NCBI GenBank assembly: GCA_021613335.1
Contig: JAJTWR010000350.1
Span: forward strand, 92,501 to 156,500
DNA from: Whitmania pigra
Lineage: Eukaryota > Annelida > Clitellata > Hirudinida > Haemopidae
Length of the DNA: 64,000 nucleotides
Reading direction: 5' to 3'
Part shown: piece after piece, positions 1-12,815 of the stretch
How positions within the stretch are numbered: position 1 is the stretch's first letter
Layout of the letters: every line of letters begins with the position of its first letter
Translations under genes and position numbers: made by a program
The notes under the pieces: generated by a model
What the model was told of the DNA's origin: nothing
The model's input: only the letters and a program-made list of their open reading frames with translations
Databases searched by the model: none

Positions 1-468
1 GTGGAGGGACTGGACCTTGAGAGCAGTGGCGAGCGATTTGAGTTGGGGGTTTCCGAATTTGATTTAGCTGTGGATATCGTGGAGGTTGGAGCTGCGGATG
101 TCATTGTAACTGAGAGGGGAGATGTTGACGGTGAGGTACTCGGTGGTCGTGAGTACGTGGTTGATAAGGTTGGATCAATGTCTGGGGAGTTCATTTGTGA
201 AGTTCTCAGCCAGGGCGGGCTTTCTGGCCTTCGGAGGTCGTCGGAGATTCGAGGCGAGCATTTAGTGCTGTTGGTTGTTTTGCTGATCTTTTTCAGTAAG
301 CGTTTTAGTAGAGATACCAGAGGAGGACGGGCTCGCATTGAAACAATGGTGGTACATGGGCACCATGTTAGAGATTGTGTCCCGAGAGTAAAAATGAAGC
401 TGGCACACATTCGCCGACTGGCGAAGTACCACGGGGAGCAGCAGTCTGTTCGGGACGAACAGATTTAA
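1..468 (+). other. GC-richer open frame at window edge, possible 3' coding end of an LTR retroelement
   Basis: A frame of 155 codons runs open from the window edge to TAA at 466-468. It is clearly richer in GC than the flanking DNA. It holds a hydrophobic stretch (LVLLVVLLIFF, near residue 88-98) followed by a basic tail. I do not recognise a retroviral-type protease, RT or integrase motif in it. The opposite strand also has a frame without stops, and a third frame looks protein-like but has stops, so this may be a decayed coding segment. The main reason to link it to a retroelement is what follows: a purine run (AAGGAGGG) and an LTR-like block starting TGTAATGTTGTAAAC. The gene is cut by the window start, so its identity is unknown. 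Confidence 0.3.
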
Positions 469-475
469 GGAGGGT
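467..475 (+). other. Polypurine-tract-like run before LTR-like block
   Basis: AAGGAGGG directly follows the stop codon and directly precedes a TG dinucleotide, the usual place of the plus-strand priming tract of LTR retroelements. The assignment is inferred from position. Confidence 0.35.
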
Positions 476-788
476 GTAATGTTGTAAACTTAGATTTTTG
501 GAAGTTAATTAAGTTTATATTGCTAATATAGTTAAATTTGTACTTAATTATATTTGGCATCTTTTCCGGGCACGTGGGATCTATTTTTGCTACAGAAAGG
601 CATTCTCGATAATCACCTGACAAACAACGAGAATCAAGACAACTTAGAAGCCCAAATAACCATTTGCATCCTTAAGTACCTCAATTCCTTAAACGCTTAA
701 CTTCTATTATTCAGTTCCGTTAACTGAATACCTGCTCTAATAAACTTGTTAGTTAACTTACTTATTTGCGGACCCCCGGGTTATTTCA
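476..788 (+). repeat. LTR-like segment (3' LTR candidate)
   Basis: The block opens with TGTAATGTTG and closes with TTATTTCA, so it has TG...CA ends. It carries AATAAA near 740 followed by a short GT/C-rich stretch (GCGGACCCCCGGG), as a polyadenylating LTR would. About 313 bp is a normal LTR length. No second copy is in the window, so the LTR call cannot be confirmed here. The ATATT microsatellite begins right at its end. Confidence 0.4.
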
Positions 789-993
789 ATATTATATTAT
801 TATATTATATTATATTATATTATATTATATTATATTATATTATATTATATTATATTATATTATATTATATTATATTATATTATATTATATTATATTATAT
901 TATATATATTATATTATATTATATTATATTATATTATATTATATTATATTATATTATATTATTATTTATTATATTATATTATATTATATTATT
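789..993. repeat. (ATATT)n pentanucleotide microsatellite
   Basis: About 200 bp of near-perfect TATAT/ATATT repeats with a few length slips (an ATT and an AT phase change). The two long open frames over it, encoding only I, L and Y, are artefacts of the repeat. Confidence 0.97.
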
Positions 994-1243
994 GTATAAT
1001 AATAATGACTATTATTCACAACCACAACGATAGTAAACATGAACTCATGCGACCACCACAACACCATAAATATGATGTCATAACTACGACATCTCGAGGT
1101 CACGATGATTCGACCGCGATGCACTCGGTGACCGTTGCCTTGTTCGACGTCACGTGTCTTACAAATGCTACAAGATCCTCGATTTGCAAGGGCTTCTTGA
1201 CAGCAAACAATGCAAATGCTCAGTCCTCGTGGGTCATCAGTGA
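994..1243. other. Unique spacer between two tandem arrays
   Basis: A 250 bp stretch of mixed composition with no recognisable gene. Open frames of 106 codons on both strands run into the neighbouring repeat and show no domain. Confidence 0.5.
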
Positions 1244-1835
1244 AATAAAAGATATACAAACTACAATAACATACAAAAGATACACAAACTACAATAACAT
1301 ACAAAAGATATACAAACTACAATAACATACAAAAAATACACAAACTACAATAACATACAAAAGATATACAAAGTACAATAACATACAAAAGATACACAAA
1401 CTACAATAACATACAAAAGATATACAAACTACAATAACATACAAAAAATACACAAACTACAATAAATACAAAAGATATACAAACTACAATAACATACAAA
1501 AGATACACAAACTACAATAACATACAAAAGATATACAAAGTACAATAACATACAAAAGATACACAAACTACAATAACATACAAAAGATATACAAACTACA
1601 ATAACATACAAAAAATACACAAACTACAATAACATACAAAAGATATACAAAGTACAATAACATACAAAAGATACACAAATTACAATAACATACAAAAGAT
1701 ATACAAACTACAATAACATACAAAAAATACACAAACTACAATAAATACAAAAGATATACAAACTACAATAACATACAAAAGATACACAAACTATAATAAC
1801 ATACAAAATATATACAAACTACAATAACATACCAA
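1244..1835. repeat. 28-bp minisatellite, about 21 copies
   Basis: Unit of 28 bp built on ACAAACTACAATAACATACA plus AAAGATAT, AAAGATAC or AAAAATAC. The unit variants alternate and the AAAAATACAC variant recurs at spacings of about 113, 168 and 113 bp, so there is higher-order structure. A 5-bp deletion variant (AATAAATAC) occurs twice, about 282 bp apart. The array decays between 1835 and 1920. Confidence 0.95.
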
Positions 1836-1919
1836 TGAAATACAAAGTATAATAGAAATACAAAATACAATAAAATATGATTTAAATACAAAAGAAATAC
1901 AAAAGAAACAAATATACAA

Positions 1920-4319
1920 ATTCATTGCAAGGGTGCGCAGCAAATGTCTCTTGTTTTGTTTGCGATGTCTTGCCTCACTTTCCGCTCGGAATGAGAATGA
2001 GGAGTTCAATTACTGGGACACCCAAACGCCTGAAAGGAAACGGAAAAATCGAGGTTTGCCAATTAATTCTAACAATCAGAAACTCTGAGAAATTCAGCAA
2101 CAAATTCAACACTTTCAACAACAACAATTTCAACACCATCAACAATTTTAACATCGACACTTTCAACAACAACAATTTCAACAGCAACATAACAATAACA
2201 ATAAAGCAGAAATAAATTAAGAACATCCACAGCAGCCACAAAAGCTCAATGGGGTTATCAAGTGCATTCTCTTCTCGATTTTCATTGGATCTCTTCATGT
2301 TCAATGGGCTCCTGACACAAAAAATGCAGAACAACGATTCATCACAGCCACTCAACCGTGCAAATCCCAGATGGAAATTTTGTTTTCAAAATTTTGTTCT
2401 TGTGCTTTTAAACTTCAATTGCGTTTTTCTGTCGTTGTCATATTAATTGTGCTAATAAATATTACAATAATCACATTTCTATCGTTATTTGTAATGTATT
2501 AATTCATAATATTATTCATATTATGTTCATCGCGTTAAGTCGCATATAATGTTTTATTTGCATTATAAGAATAACATTATCATACTAATAATATTCAAAA
2601 ATTAAACAATCTAAATTATTTAATTTTTAACTTATCACTTAACCATAAATATTCTTTGTTGGTTTACTAAGTTGTTAAGCAAGTTACACAATAAATAGCA
2701 TTTAAAAGGATAACAACAACAACAACAACAACAACAGCAAGAACAACAATAAATACAAATCAAGAACTCGTAAACACAGAAGCATCTTGTGGACAAAATC
2801 TGGAACAAGCATCGGTCGTCAAGGCAACGATAGGGAACATGTTTATAGGCGCGGTAGGGGCGTGCCCTACGTGAGTTGCATGGCCCTCCCAGGATGGGTC
2901 TTTAAATTCTTCAGAACAGCGGTCTTTCGCCAGGTCCTGATTACAACCAACCCGATTTATGGATTCACTCTGTCCTGTTTTATCGGCCAAAATATCTCTG
3001 CACATCCTTTTATCTGTGTTACTTTCACTTGTGTCTTTCCTGATGCTTTAGAGTGGTTTTGATGAGCTGTATTTATTATTTAGTATTGAGTATTTATTTA
3101 CAGGATGAGGTTGAATGAACTGGATTTGATTATTTTATTAATTAAATATTCAAAACAGAAATTATTCTTTTTTCCCCCAGATGTAACACTTCATTCATTA
3201 CGTTAAAAAATAAGAGATTGTAGATCAAAAGGTAATTAAACTAAAAGAAGAAAACAAGTAGGTACAAATGCACTCTAGCAATGCAAGTAAACAAACTAAA
3301 GTGATTACCAGACCTTCCTAAGGGAGAATTCCCTCCAATGATCTACCATTTACATTTGTAGTCCCATTAACATTGATTAAGATTTTAAACAAGAAATAAG
3401 TTAAGTAACACATAACAGAATATTTTAATAATAATAATTTTAATAATAATAATTTTAATAATAATAATAATAACACAGACGGTTAAATGTGAAGGTCGTT
3501 CTTATTGCATCTCATCCTCAGGACAAAGTTTACGACTGCAGACGTTAAAATTCAACATCGCGACCTTTGTGACCTTCATACCTCAGTTATCTTGATTGAA
3601 TTACTAAACGCATTTTTAGGATATTCTCATTGATGTTAGTATTTCATAAATGGATAACTTAGTTGTATTATTTTATAATATTGATTTTATTATGTAATAA
3701 TAATTATAATAATAATATTAATATAAAAACTAATTCTAACCAGGATTTGAACGCCTCATTCAAATAAATTGGTTTACCTATCGGTTACCTATGTTAATAT
3801 GAAATGATTATGAATAAATAAAAAAAACTGGATGGATGGATGGATGGTTGAGAGGATAGGTGGATGAATGAGAAAAAAAATGGTTCCTTGGAAATGCCAG
3901 CTGAGCTCAAATAAAGGAAATGAAAAATATTTCCCGTGGCAAATAAATTTAATTGAAATATAACATTTTATTAAACGTGCTGGCTGGACACAAGGCGGTC
4001 GTTTAGTAATAAATTTGCATTAAAATGTTATTATACATGTCTCTTAAAAAGGTAATAAATATAATGATATTGAAGGCCTCATTAAGACTCATATTTTTAA
4101 ATTGTTACAATTTAAACAATATTCAAGGTTTAGGGAGGAAACACAAATAATCAGATGTAGACAATTAATGTGTTGAATAAATATGAATTATTGATTATTT
4201 TATTATTGAAAGTTTTTCAGCAAAGTGATAGAACGAATATCTTTCATCGTCAGCTACATCAAGTTGTGACAGCAATCATTTCAACAAGATATATGCATTC
4301 ATTCTTTTTTATAAGAACC
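1920..4319. other. Intergenic region without a supported gene
   Basis: It contains AAC-rich tracts (2090-2200, 2711-2745), a short block of higher GC at 2760-3060 with open frames on both strands that match nothing I know, AAT tracts near 3425-3475 and a small GATG run near 3828. I see no splice-supported gene. Confidence 0.5.
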
Positions 4320-4320
4320 A

Positions 4321-4828
4321 CTCACACACACACTCACTCACTCACTCAATCACTCACTCAATCACTCACTCACTCACTCACTCACTCACTCACTCACTCA
4401 CTCACTCACTCACTCACTCACTCACTCACTCACTCACTCACTCACTCACTCACTCACTCACTCACTCACTCACTCACTCACTCACTCACTCACTCACTCA
4501 CTCACTCACTCACTCACTCACTCACTCACTCACTCACTCTCACTCACTCACTCACTCACTCACTCACTCACTCACTCACTCACTCACTCCTCACTCACTC
4601 ACTCACTCACTCACTCACTCACTCACTCCACTCACTCACTCACTCACTCACTCACTCACTCACTCACTCACTCACTCACTCACTCACTCACTCACTCACT
4701 CACTCACTCACTCACTCACTCACTCACTCACTCACTCACTCACTCTCTCACTCACTCACTCACTCACTCACTCTCTCACTCACTCACTCACTCACTCACT
4801 CACTCACTCACTCATCCACTCACTACTC
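4321..4828. repeat. (ACTC)n tetranucleotide array, about 500 bp
   Basis: Near-perfect CACT/ACTC repeats with scattered interruptions such as CTCTCACT and CACTCC. The 317-codon frame through it encodes only THSL repeats and is not a gene. Confidence 0.97.
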
Positions 4829-5562
4829 AATTCACTTTTATATTCAAGGGACAATCTACTCACCCACCCATTTTGTTAATCATGAAATCCTCTTTTGCTC
4901 ATTGGCATGCAGACAACGTGGGGCATCTTTTTCACCCATGAAACTGGGGTGGGTAGAATTTGGGGCGAAAAGACTGAACAAGGAAATGTTCAATGCTTTC
5001 TCTTTTACGGCGCTCGTAGATTTCAAAGCATTGTCGTCTGCTTTTTGTTGCCATGAAATTTCCATGAAGTTCAATGACTGTTTGTCTGTCCATTTCTTTC
5101 CATTTGCCTTGTTTTGTATGTAAACGTATTCGATCCAGCGAATTACTTTATGAATCAACAGGTTTCATTGTTGAAAGTGATTTGTTAGCTTTGATTGGTT
5201 TATTAAATTATTTGAATATTCAATGTTGATTAAACAACATTCATTTTAATTTTTCAATTTCTTTTGACTCTCGCTTTTTGGAATTAATTGATCTAGAGCA
5301 TTAATAATTACTAAGTAATTGATAATTAATTAGTACAACATCATTACCGATATTAATGCCACATTGTTTTCATTGTTATTATTGCAATTATCAGGCTGTA
5401 TATGCAAAGTGCTAATTTGAAGCGGAAACGAATGCGGTCGAGGCCAGTTGAGAGGTGAAAGGTCACCATGACATCACGTGGTATCAAGGATGGACAGCTG
5501 ACCAGCAACAAGTCCTGCCTGTTAATGGTGACGATTATTCTCTTTTTCCAATAACGATGTGA

Positions 5563-5676
<114 letters not shown>

Positions 5677-5938
5677 AACTAGTTGTGTATTTCTAATTTA
5701 TATTTCTACATTAATGCATTATAAACCGCAATAATACATATGATAATTCTCAGTAATAGCAGCAATAGGGATGAAAATTAATGAAACACAAATGTTAATT
5801 GCAAGTATAATTACAAATAATAAGATAAGCAGTAATTATGTCAATAAAAGTAGAAATAACAATAGCAACAGCAACAACAATATTAATAACATTAAATATA
5901 ACATTAACAAGAACAACTACAATATTGTAAGAGCTTAA

Positions 5939-6020
5939 AGAATGATTGCAAAAGTGAGATAATAAAAGTGAATGAATGCAAAAGTGAATTAATAACAGTG
6001 AATGATTGTAAAAGTGACGG
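5939..6020. repeat. About 32-bp tandem repeat, 2.5 copies
   Basis: Three successive units begin GAATGATTGCAAAAGTGA or a close variant (GAATGAATGCAAAAGTGA, GAATGATTGTAAAAGTGA). Confidence 0.7.
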
Positions 6021-7015
6021 GTTGAAAATCAATGGCTGCTCCTTTAAAAGTTTGAATTAAAAAGCATCAAACAAACTTGAGAGAATGTTTCACGTTGTTT
6101 ATGGGACATTTTGTTGACCTGTTCCTTATTTATGACTGGGCCAGAATGTTACTGCAAGATAAACATACTTCGCCTCTTCATACAACCATGTACGTATGCG
6201 TCTCCGTAAATCTTTGTTTTTAGATATCTTTGTATCTATGTAAGATTGTATTTATATTTGTTTGCATTTAGATAAGTTTGTGTTTAAACATGTTTGAACC
6301 TGATCATGTTTTGTATACTTGAAATATCTGTCGTTGATGACACTCATTTTTGTTGAAATTAATAAATTTAAAAAGAATAATAATAGCAACAATTCAATTA
6401 TTTTCAATCACATGAATAATTAATCAAGTAACTACCTCCTTAAAAATTCAAAAATGAAATGAGAGCTTAAAGAAGTAAACATCAACTTGATTTGAATTTA
6501 TAATAATATCTTATTAATATAACATAATTAACATTCTTATTAATAATTCCATTGAATCGTGGAATTAAATCCTTTGCATGCCGATGAGGAGCACTGGGGA
6601 CGAAAAAAGATTCAGGAATTCCCACCCGTGAGAGGCTTAAGCCCGCCCACTGTCAATCTGCTCCAATCACGTTTCGGACCTTCCTAGCTGGTCCTGGGAC
6701 AATGTTAATAACAAAAACTAATAGACCATAATAACGTTCACAATAAATATTAATAGTTGTTAACATAATAATTAATAATTAATAACTGCTGTCGATAGCT
6801 TTACCAACAATGTTTTCAGTGCACGCATATTGTCGTTATTTGTTCGAAATGATTTTATGAAACTGCAACAGTTAACAATTTCTCGAAAATCCAATAACAA
6901 ATCCGAATTTATGAAACATTTTGAACAAATCTTTTAAGGTTTCTTTTATCGGTGTAAGAAAGGTTATAATTTCGTTATAATTTTTAGGAATAAAAAAGTT
7001 ATTTCATTTTTTTTG

Positions 7016-7230
7016 ACTGTGGCGTTGAAATGATTAATATGGTTGAATGATTAATATCGTGGGGACGAAAGAATATTAAATCCAAGAAATTGATGACTCC
7101 CCTCCTGTCAGTGGCTCTACCCCCTTATTATTCTTTATGTTAAGTTATTAACCTACAACACTATGACTAATGTTGTTACTATTACTATTAATGTATAATT
7201 AGTACTGAGTATTGTCATTATTGTTATTAA
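7016..7230 (-). repeat. Dispersed repeat, inverted relative to copies at 43.1 kb and 50.3 kb
   Basis: The segment from GTGGCGTTGAAATGATTAAT to the AAT tract near 7230 matches, reverse-complemented and with small differences, 50190-50403. Its 7120-7230 part also matches 43060-43192. Shared landmarks include GGGGACGAAAGAATATTAAA, ATTGATGACT and TTATTATTCTTTATG. I see no coding capacity, so it is probably a non-autonomous mobile repeat. Its ends are not defined. Confidence 0.75.
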
Positions 7231-9299
7231 TATTATTATTATTAATATTATTATTATTAATATATTATTATTATTAATATTATTATTTTTATATTTAATA
7301 TTCGAAATTCTACAAATGTAATTTTTAAAATGTTATGATGGAAACCCCTCCAAATGGCGATGACAATTCAATGATTTGCAAAAATTACCATCTTGAAAAG
7401 ATTTAAAGCACAATAACCAAACGTTTAAATATATTAATTACTTAATTATCGAATTTAATTTAATTCCTTGAATGTGTTTTCTTGTGTTTTTAATTATTCA
7501 TCACAAAGGAACAAAATTAAAGTTTGTCCCTCAAATAGTTTTGAGAAAAATGTGCAAAAATGAAGATGCATGTCTTTTCAAATAACTCCCTTGTCGATGA
7601 AGACAGGAATGGGTGTCAAAATGAGCAGAAAATGTAGAATATTTCAAATATTCTTTACTAATGATTTGTTATTTTTCATTTAATTACTCAAATAGGACAT
7701 TTGCAGTTTTAATTTATTATATGCCAGTCAACTTATTTAAATTAATCAATTAAATGAGATAATAATTTCTAACAGATTTGCAACTTATAATAATTTAACT
7801 AAATTACTTCAATTATGCAAAACTTTAGTATATATTTTTCGTTTTTTAACATTTTTGAATCAAAAAGGAAAATCCTTCAGCAAACAAGAATTGATTAATG
7901 CCGTTATAAGCTGAAAGATGCATGCAAAGCAATCACGTTTTGCTCGTATATTGCGAAAAATAATAAAATATTGTTAATAATATAAATGAAAACCATCACT
8001 AATACCATTTTATATGCTGTATTTGAGGTTTCATAAGTTTTTGTAAACAGTGAAATCATGTTATGTTATATTTTTCAAAATATTTCATATTAACAATTAT
8101 TTATAATAATTCATTAAAGTTACATTTTAATTTTGCTTTTATTTTGAAATTAATATTATAAGAATATTTAAATAAACGTTTTCAATAATATTTAATGAAA
8201 TCTAGCAGTATACTTGTATATATTTAAAAAAATAATAATTAGATCTTATCTTTAAAAAATAAAGAAATAATTTGTTAGAAAATACGTTTTAAAAAGAACA
8301 ATTTTATCTTTTAAACAAATACATTTTGTTGAACGAAAACTGCCTCGAAAAATATGGATGGATTAAAATTAAATTCCGTCAAAATTCTTTTCAAATGCGT
8401 GGAAAATAAAAATAAGGTGAAATTCCATTTTATGATTTATGTTGTACTTTTTTTTTATTTTGATTTATGTTGCACTTCAAAAAACACACTCTGGAAAAGT
8501 ATTTGTAGAATATTTACGTTGAAACGTAAAAAAATCAATTTGAAATTAACACTAAGAAAATTAATTTATATGAATTAAATACTTGCTTAACTTGATTTAT
8601 TTCGAACATTTTTTTATGCATGTATCATATTTAAATTAAAAGTGGTTTGTTATTAAAAATATATTTTATCATAAATATAAGAAAGCTCATCTCTAGCGTT
8701 TTATTAAGAAACTTGTGAATTTCAACTCAACATTCAACATTATCATTTCAATATTCAACAATAGCCTCTCAACTTCAACTTCATTTGCATTCATTTCTTT
8801 TCAGAATTATTTTCAGAGATGAATATGGTAATTATCAACATTAATTCGTCCATTATTTCATCTGTGATTCCAAACATCAATGATTTTAGTGACAAAGGAA
8901 TGTGGACAGGTGGAATAACTAATTTAATAAATTGATCGCATTTGATAAACGCATTCTTATTATTGTTAAATGATTGCAATTGGCTTCAAATAATTTAAAG
9001 TGGTCGTAATTGATTACAAATAAACTGAATTGATTATAAATATCTGTAATTGATTTTAATCGCTAAAACTAATTTATATTAAAGTTAGTGTTAATTTATT
9101 ATCATCATAAATTAATGTTTTAAAATATTTAAAATTAATTGAAGATAAATTTAATTGATTGCAATTATTACTAAATTAATTGATCAAATTAACGTAATAA
9201 AAAGTTTGACTTGGTTGTAATCAATTTTAATTACTTGTAATTGATGGCAATTGATTGATGACGGGACAAAATAAATTTGTTTTCCTGAATTCAGCGAAA

Positions 9300-12140
9300 C
9301 ACGCTGTCCTGATCATGTGATTAATTGAACTCTCTGATGTCAACGAACATATTTTCTCTCGATAATTTACTTGTATGCAAAGGAGTTCTTTTTTTCACCC
9401 TCGACGAATAATAATAATAATAATAATCACTAATATTAATCAATTGTTAATCCATAATTTCATTTTTATAATTATTATTAAACTATTTATGCATTACTCA
9501 TTATATTTACTTTTAAATTTACGCAGTCGTCTTTTTAAGTGCCAAACAATTCTAATGACGTGCAAAAATCGGAAAATTATTGAAATGTCTGTTAATTATT
9601 TATTTAAAATTAATATTAATTTTGTCTTGATTTTAATTTTTTTTACAAAATTTGTCTGATAATAAAAAAAATATAAAATGAAAGTAAACATGAAATCAAA
9701 CAAATCAATAAATTTCACTAATTTATTAAAGTTTGTATTTGATGTTCTTCTAAAAGTTTAAAATTAATTTATAATTATATTGAAGAATAATCTGAAATGA
9801 GTAAGTAAAATTGAAATAGTTTGCATTAGTTGAAAAACTAATTATTAATCCATTTTTGGAATTTGTTTCTCAATTTACCACAAAAAAATGTTGAAAAAAA
9901 GCTCGCATTCCAAACTCCAGTTTGTGAAACGTTGCACGCTTCCATGGATGGTTGAGCAGCAGATGAAAATATAAACGAAAAAATCCTTTTTGTGCTTACA
10001 AAATGAATTGATTGAAGTTGAATTAATTAATTAATTAATTATTTACTTAGTTATCTAATTATTCACATAATTAATTATTGTTTATTCAATTACTTTGTTA
10101 ATTAATTAACCAGCTATTTATATATATATAGTTATTATATTGATTAATTATTCCATTTCTTTATACAATTAACTAATTCATCCAGGTGAGCAAACGACTC
10201 ATAATTCGGCAAGACTGAACGTCTGTTTCCATTTATCGAGTTAATCACGGTTCGTATGAAGAAGCGAACATTAGGACATAAATTAGGACGTAAATTAGGA
10301 AATAAGTTAGGATATAAATTAGGAAATAAATTAGGACATAAATTAGACACCTCTTAATGAAGACAGAGAATCCACAAGAGAACAATTTGAACTGAAAGAA
10401 CACGATGAATACATGGCGGTAATTGGATAATGGAGCATTTATGTGGAGCCACATTAAGAACCACTCAACACCGCCATTTCATTCTTTGGTTTGTTTATTT
10501 GTTTTGTTATTTTTTAATAATATTAATATAATTTGTTACTTTTAGAATATCTTCCAGTACAGTTGCACATTAATCGATTTAAGGGTTGATCAATGAAATG
10601 TTTCATTAAAGATACCAAAGTTAATTTTAAACCATACGTATTGTATTATAATATATTATATTATATGTTGCATTATAAGGTATTATTTTATAATATATTG
10701 TATTATAATGTATTATATTATAATTTGTTGTATTTTAATGTAATATTTTATTATATATTTTTTACATAAACATGGTTGAAGGTTAAATGGGAATCAACCT
10801 GGATGTCTGGCATGCAATCTCCCTGTCTGCTCATTAAGTCGCTCCTCTCCAATCTCCGGTTTCACTTTCATTTGCTTCCAACTCGACATTTCCAAGGTTT
10901 GTATTTCAGACGGCAATTAAGTCGTCCAACAATTTTCAATGATCTTGAAAAATTTTAAATTTTTCTTGTTTTTTTTAAACAAACTTCTAAGGCGATCCTC
11001 CCATGAGCATGTCACCTGTCTGTCATCTTCACTTTTCCACGTTGCCGGGATTTTGCCGGGAAAACACAACTTTCAAGTGATCATCATCACCATCATCATC
11101 AACAACAACATCATCATCATTTTCATCAACATCGACATCAACCACCTCACAACATCGTCAACACTAAGTCCTTGCATAATTAGAAACGAGAAGAAAGCAT
11201 TGGTGCATTGTGTGCATGTTTCAGCCTTCATCTGAGGTCGTTGCTTAAAACATGTTTTAATCAAAGGCTTTTGAACCTTTTTGAAATTTATAAATGAATA
11301 TTATATTTAATTCATATTTTCATTCGCTGTAATTACAAGGGCAATCAAAGTACCCATTCATCCACACGTACTTCCAACAATATCGTTAATTTTAAAACAC
11401 TAAAATATATTTTTTTTTATAAAATAACAAATCACAATAAAATCGCCTGAAGTTGAAACAAAATGGAATCGACTTTAGGGAAAATGTTGAGAAAAAAAAC
11501 TTTTCAAATGCCTAAAATTTTAAATGAAAATTTTAAATAAAGTATTTTAAAATTAATTTATAATAAGAATAATTTATAATAAAAATAATTTAATCTCTAA
11601 TATTTCAACATATTTACCTAAGTCTTTTATTTTGTGATTTTATTCTGCCATATTAAGTTTTAAGTTTCTCAAAAAATAATTTCCATGCAAGTGCACTCAC
11701 CGACATCTTGTTTCCTGTTGTTGGAGGAAAGTTGAAGAGCGGCAGTCGTTAAGCAAACAAATTGAAGGAGACATCCACGCATAATGCACACAATTTACTG
11801 CTGTTGCTGTTCTTGTTCTTGTTGAAGTTCAATGTGATTGTAGTTGTAGCTGTTGTTGAGGCTCCAAATTATTATTATTTTTATTGTTGTTGTTGTTAAC
11901 ACCGAATATGATTATATTTGTAGTTGTTGCTGACGTTGATGACGTTTGTCGCCGTGGTTGTTGTTAATTTCAGTCCACACACCCAGTCGAGTCGAATTAT
12001 GCTTGAAACTTTGCTTCATTATTTTCAAAAAAATTTAAATTTCACAGTTTTATTTTGTACAACTGGACAAAAATTCAAAGTTCGTATTTATCATTTCAAT
12101 TCCTCATCAATAACAACAACTAGCAAATAATGAATATTTA
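9300..12140. other. AT-rich intergenic region
   Basis: No gene with support. It contains a 14-bp tandem repeat (10268-10347), TATATTATA-type runs near 10640-10760 and a CAT/CAA-rich stretch near 11078-11150. Confidence 0.5.
10268..10347. repeat. 14-bp tandem repeat, about 5-6 copies
   Basis: Units of the form TTAGGANATAAA with A/C and T/C variants (TTAGGACATAAA, TTAGGAAATAAG, TTAGGATATAAA). On the minus strand it reads as a repeated PNL frame, which is a repeat effect. Confidence 0.85.
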
Positions 12141-12143
12141 AAA

Positions 12144-12365
12144 TAAATTTAAAATTATTATTATTATTTAAAATGTATTAATAATTATTTTAGTAGTAAT
12201 TAATTTCATCCATTTATAATAAATTTAAAATTATTATTATTATTTAAAATGTATTAATAATTATTTTAGTACTAATTAATTTCATCCATTTATAATAAAT
12301 TTAAAATTATTATTATTATTTAAAATGTATTAATAATTATTTTAGTAGTAATTAATTTCATCCAT
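12144..12365. repeat. 76-bp tandem repeat, about 3 copies
   Basis: Three nearly identical units run from AAATTTAAAATTATTATTAT to TTTCATCCATTTATAAT. They differ at single positions (GTAGTAAT versus GTACTAAT), which indicates recent tandem duplication. Confidence 0.95.
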
Positions 12366-12472
12366 TTTCTTCACCAACCTCCTCTTCGATTCCAACAAAA
12401 TCTTTCTTCCGCTGGAATGCAGGATTTTAAAGTTTCCACGATCACTGCTGGATGCATGCAGGGGTCGCTTCA

Positions 12473-12815
12473 ACTATTATATTATATTAGATTATATTAT
12501 ATTATTATATTATATTATATTATATTATATTATATTATATTATTATATTATATTATATTATATTATATTATATTATATATATTATATTATATTATATATA
12601 TTATATATATTATATTATATTATATTATTATATTATATTATATTATATTATATTATATTATATTATATTATATTATATTATATTCTATTATATTATATAT
12701 ATATTATATTATATTATATTATATTATATTATATTATATTATATTATATTATATTATATTATATTATATTATATTATATTATATTATATTATATTATATA
12801 TTATATTATATTATT
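12473..12815. repeat. Second (ATATT)n pentanucleotide array
   Basis: About 340 bp of the same motif as at 789-993, with several phase slips. It is non-coding despite a 156-codon frame. Confidence 0.97.

Larger units (their letters stand above)
5677..9300. other. AT-rich intergenic region
   Basis: No supported gene. It holds a short tandem repeat (5939-6020), a dispersed repeat copy (7016-7230) and, at 8990-9260, a degenerate run built on TAATTGATTACAAAT. The small open frames here (for example 8354-8578) have only AT-driven K/I/F/N composition. Confidence 0.5.

Noticed and set aside
1244..1835. CRISPR-like appearance of the regularly repeated array
   Set aside because: The repeat is a contiguous 28-bp tandem array with no unique spacers, in a eukaryotic genome.
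2760..3062. Overlapping 80-90-codon frames in a GC-richer block
   Set aside because: No recognisable motif, no matching splice signals, both strands open. Left as unassigned.
3731..3800. tRNA or SINE B-box-like GTTCAAATCC on the minus strand
   Set aside because: The stem expected around a T-loop does not pair and no A box or acceptor stem is seen.
4170..5123. 317-codon open frame
   Set aside because: It is the ACTC repeat translated as THSL units. Flanks show no domain.
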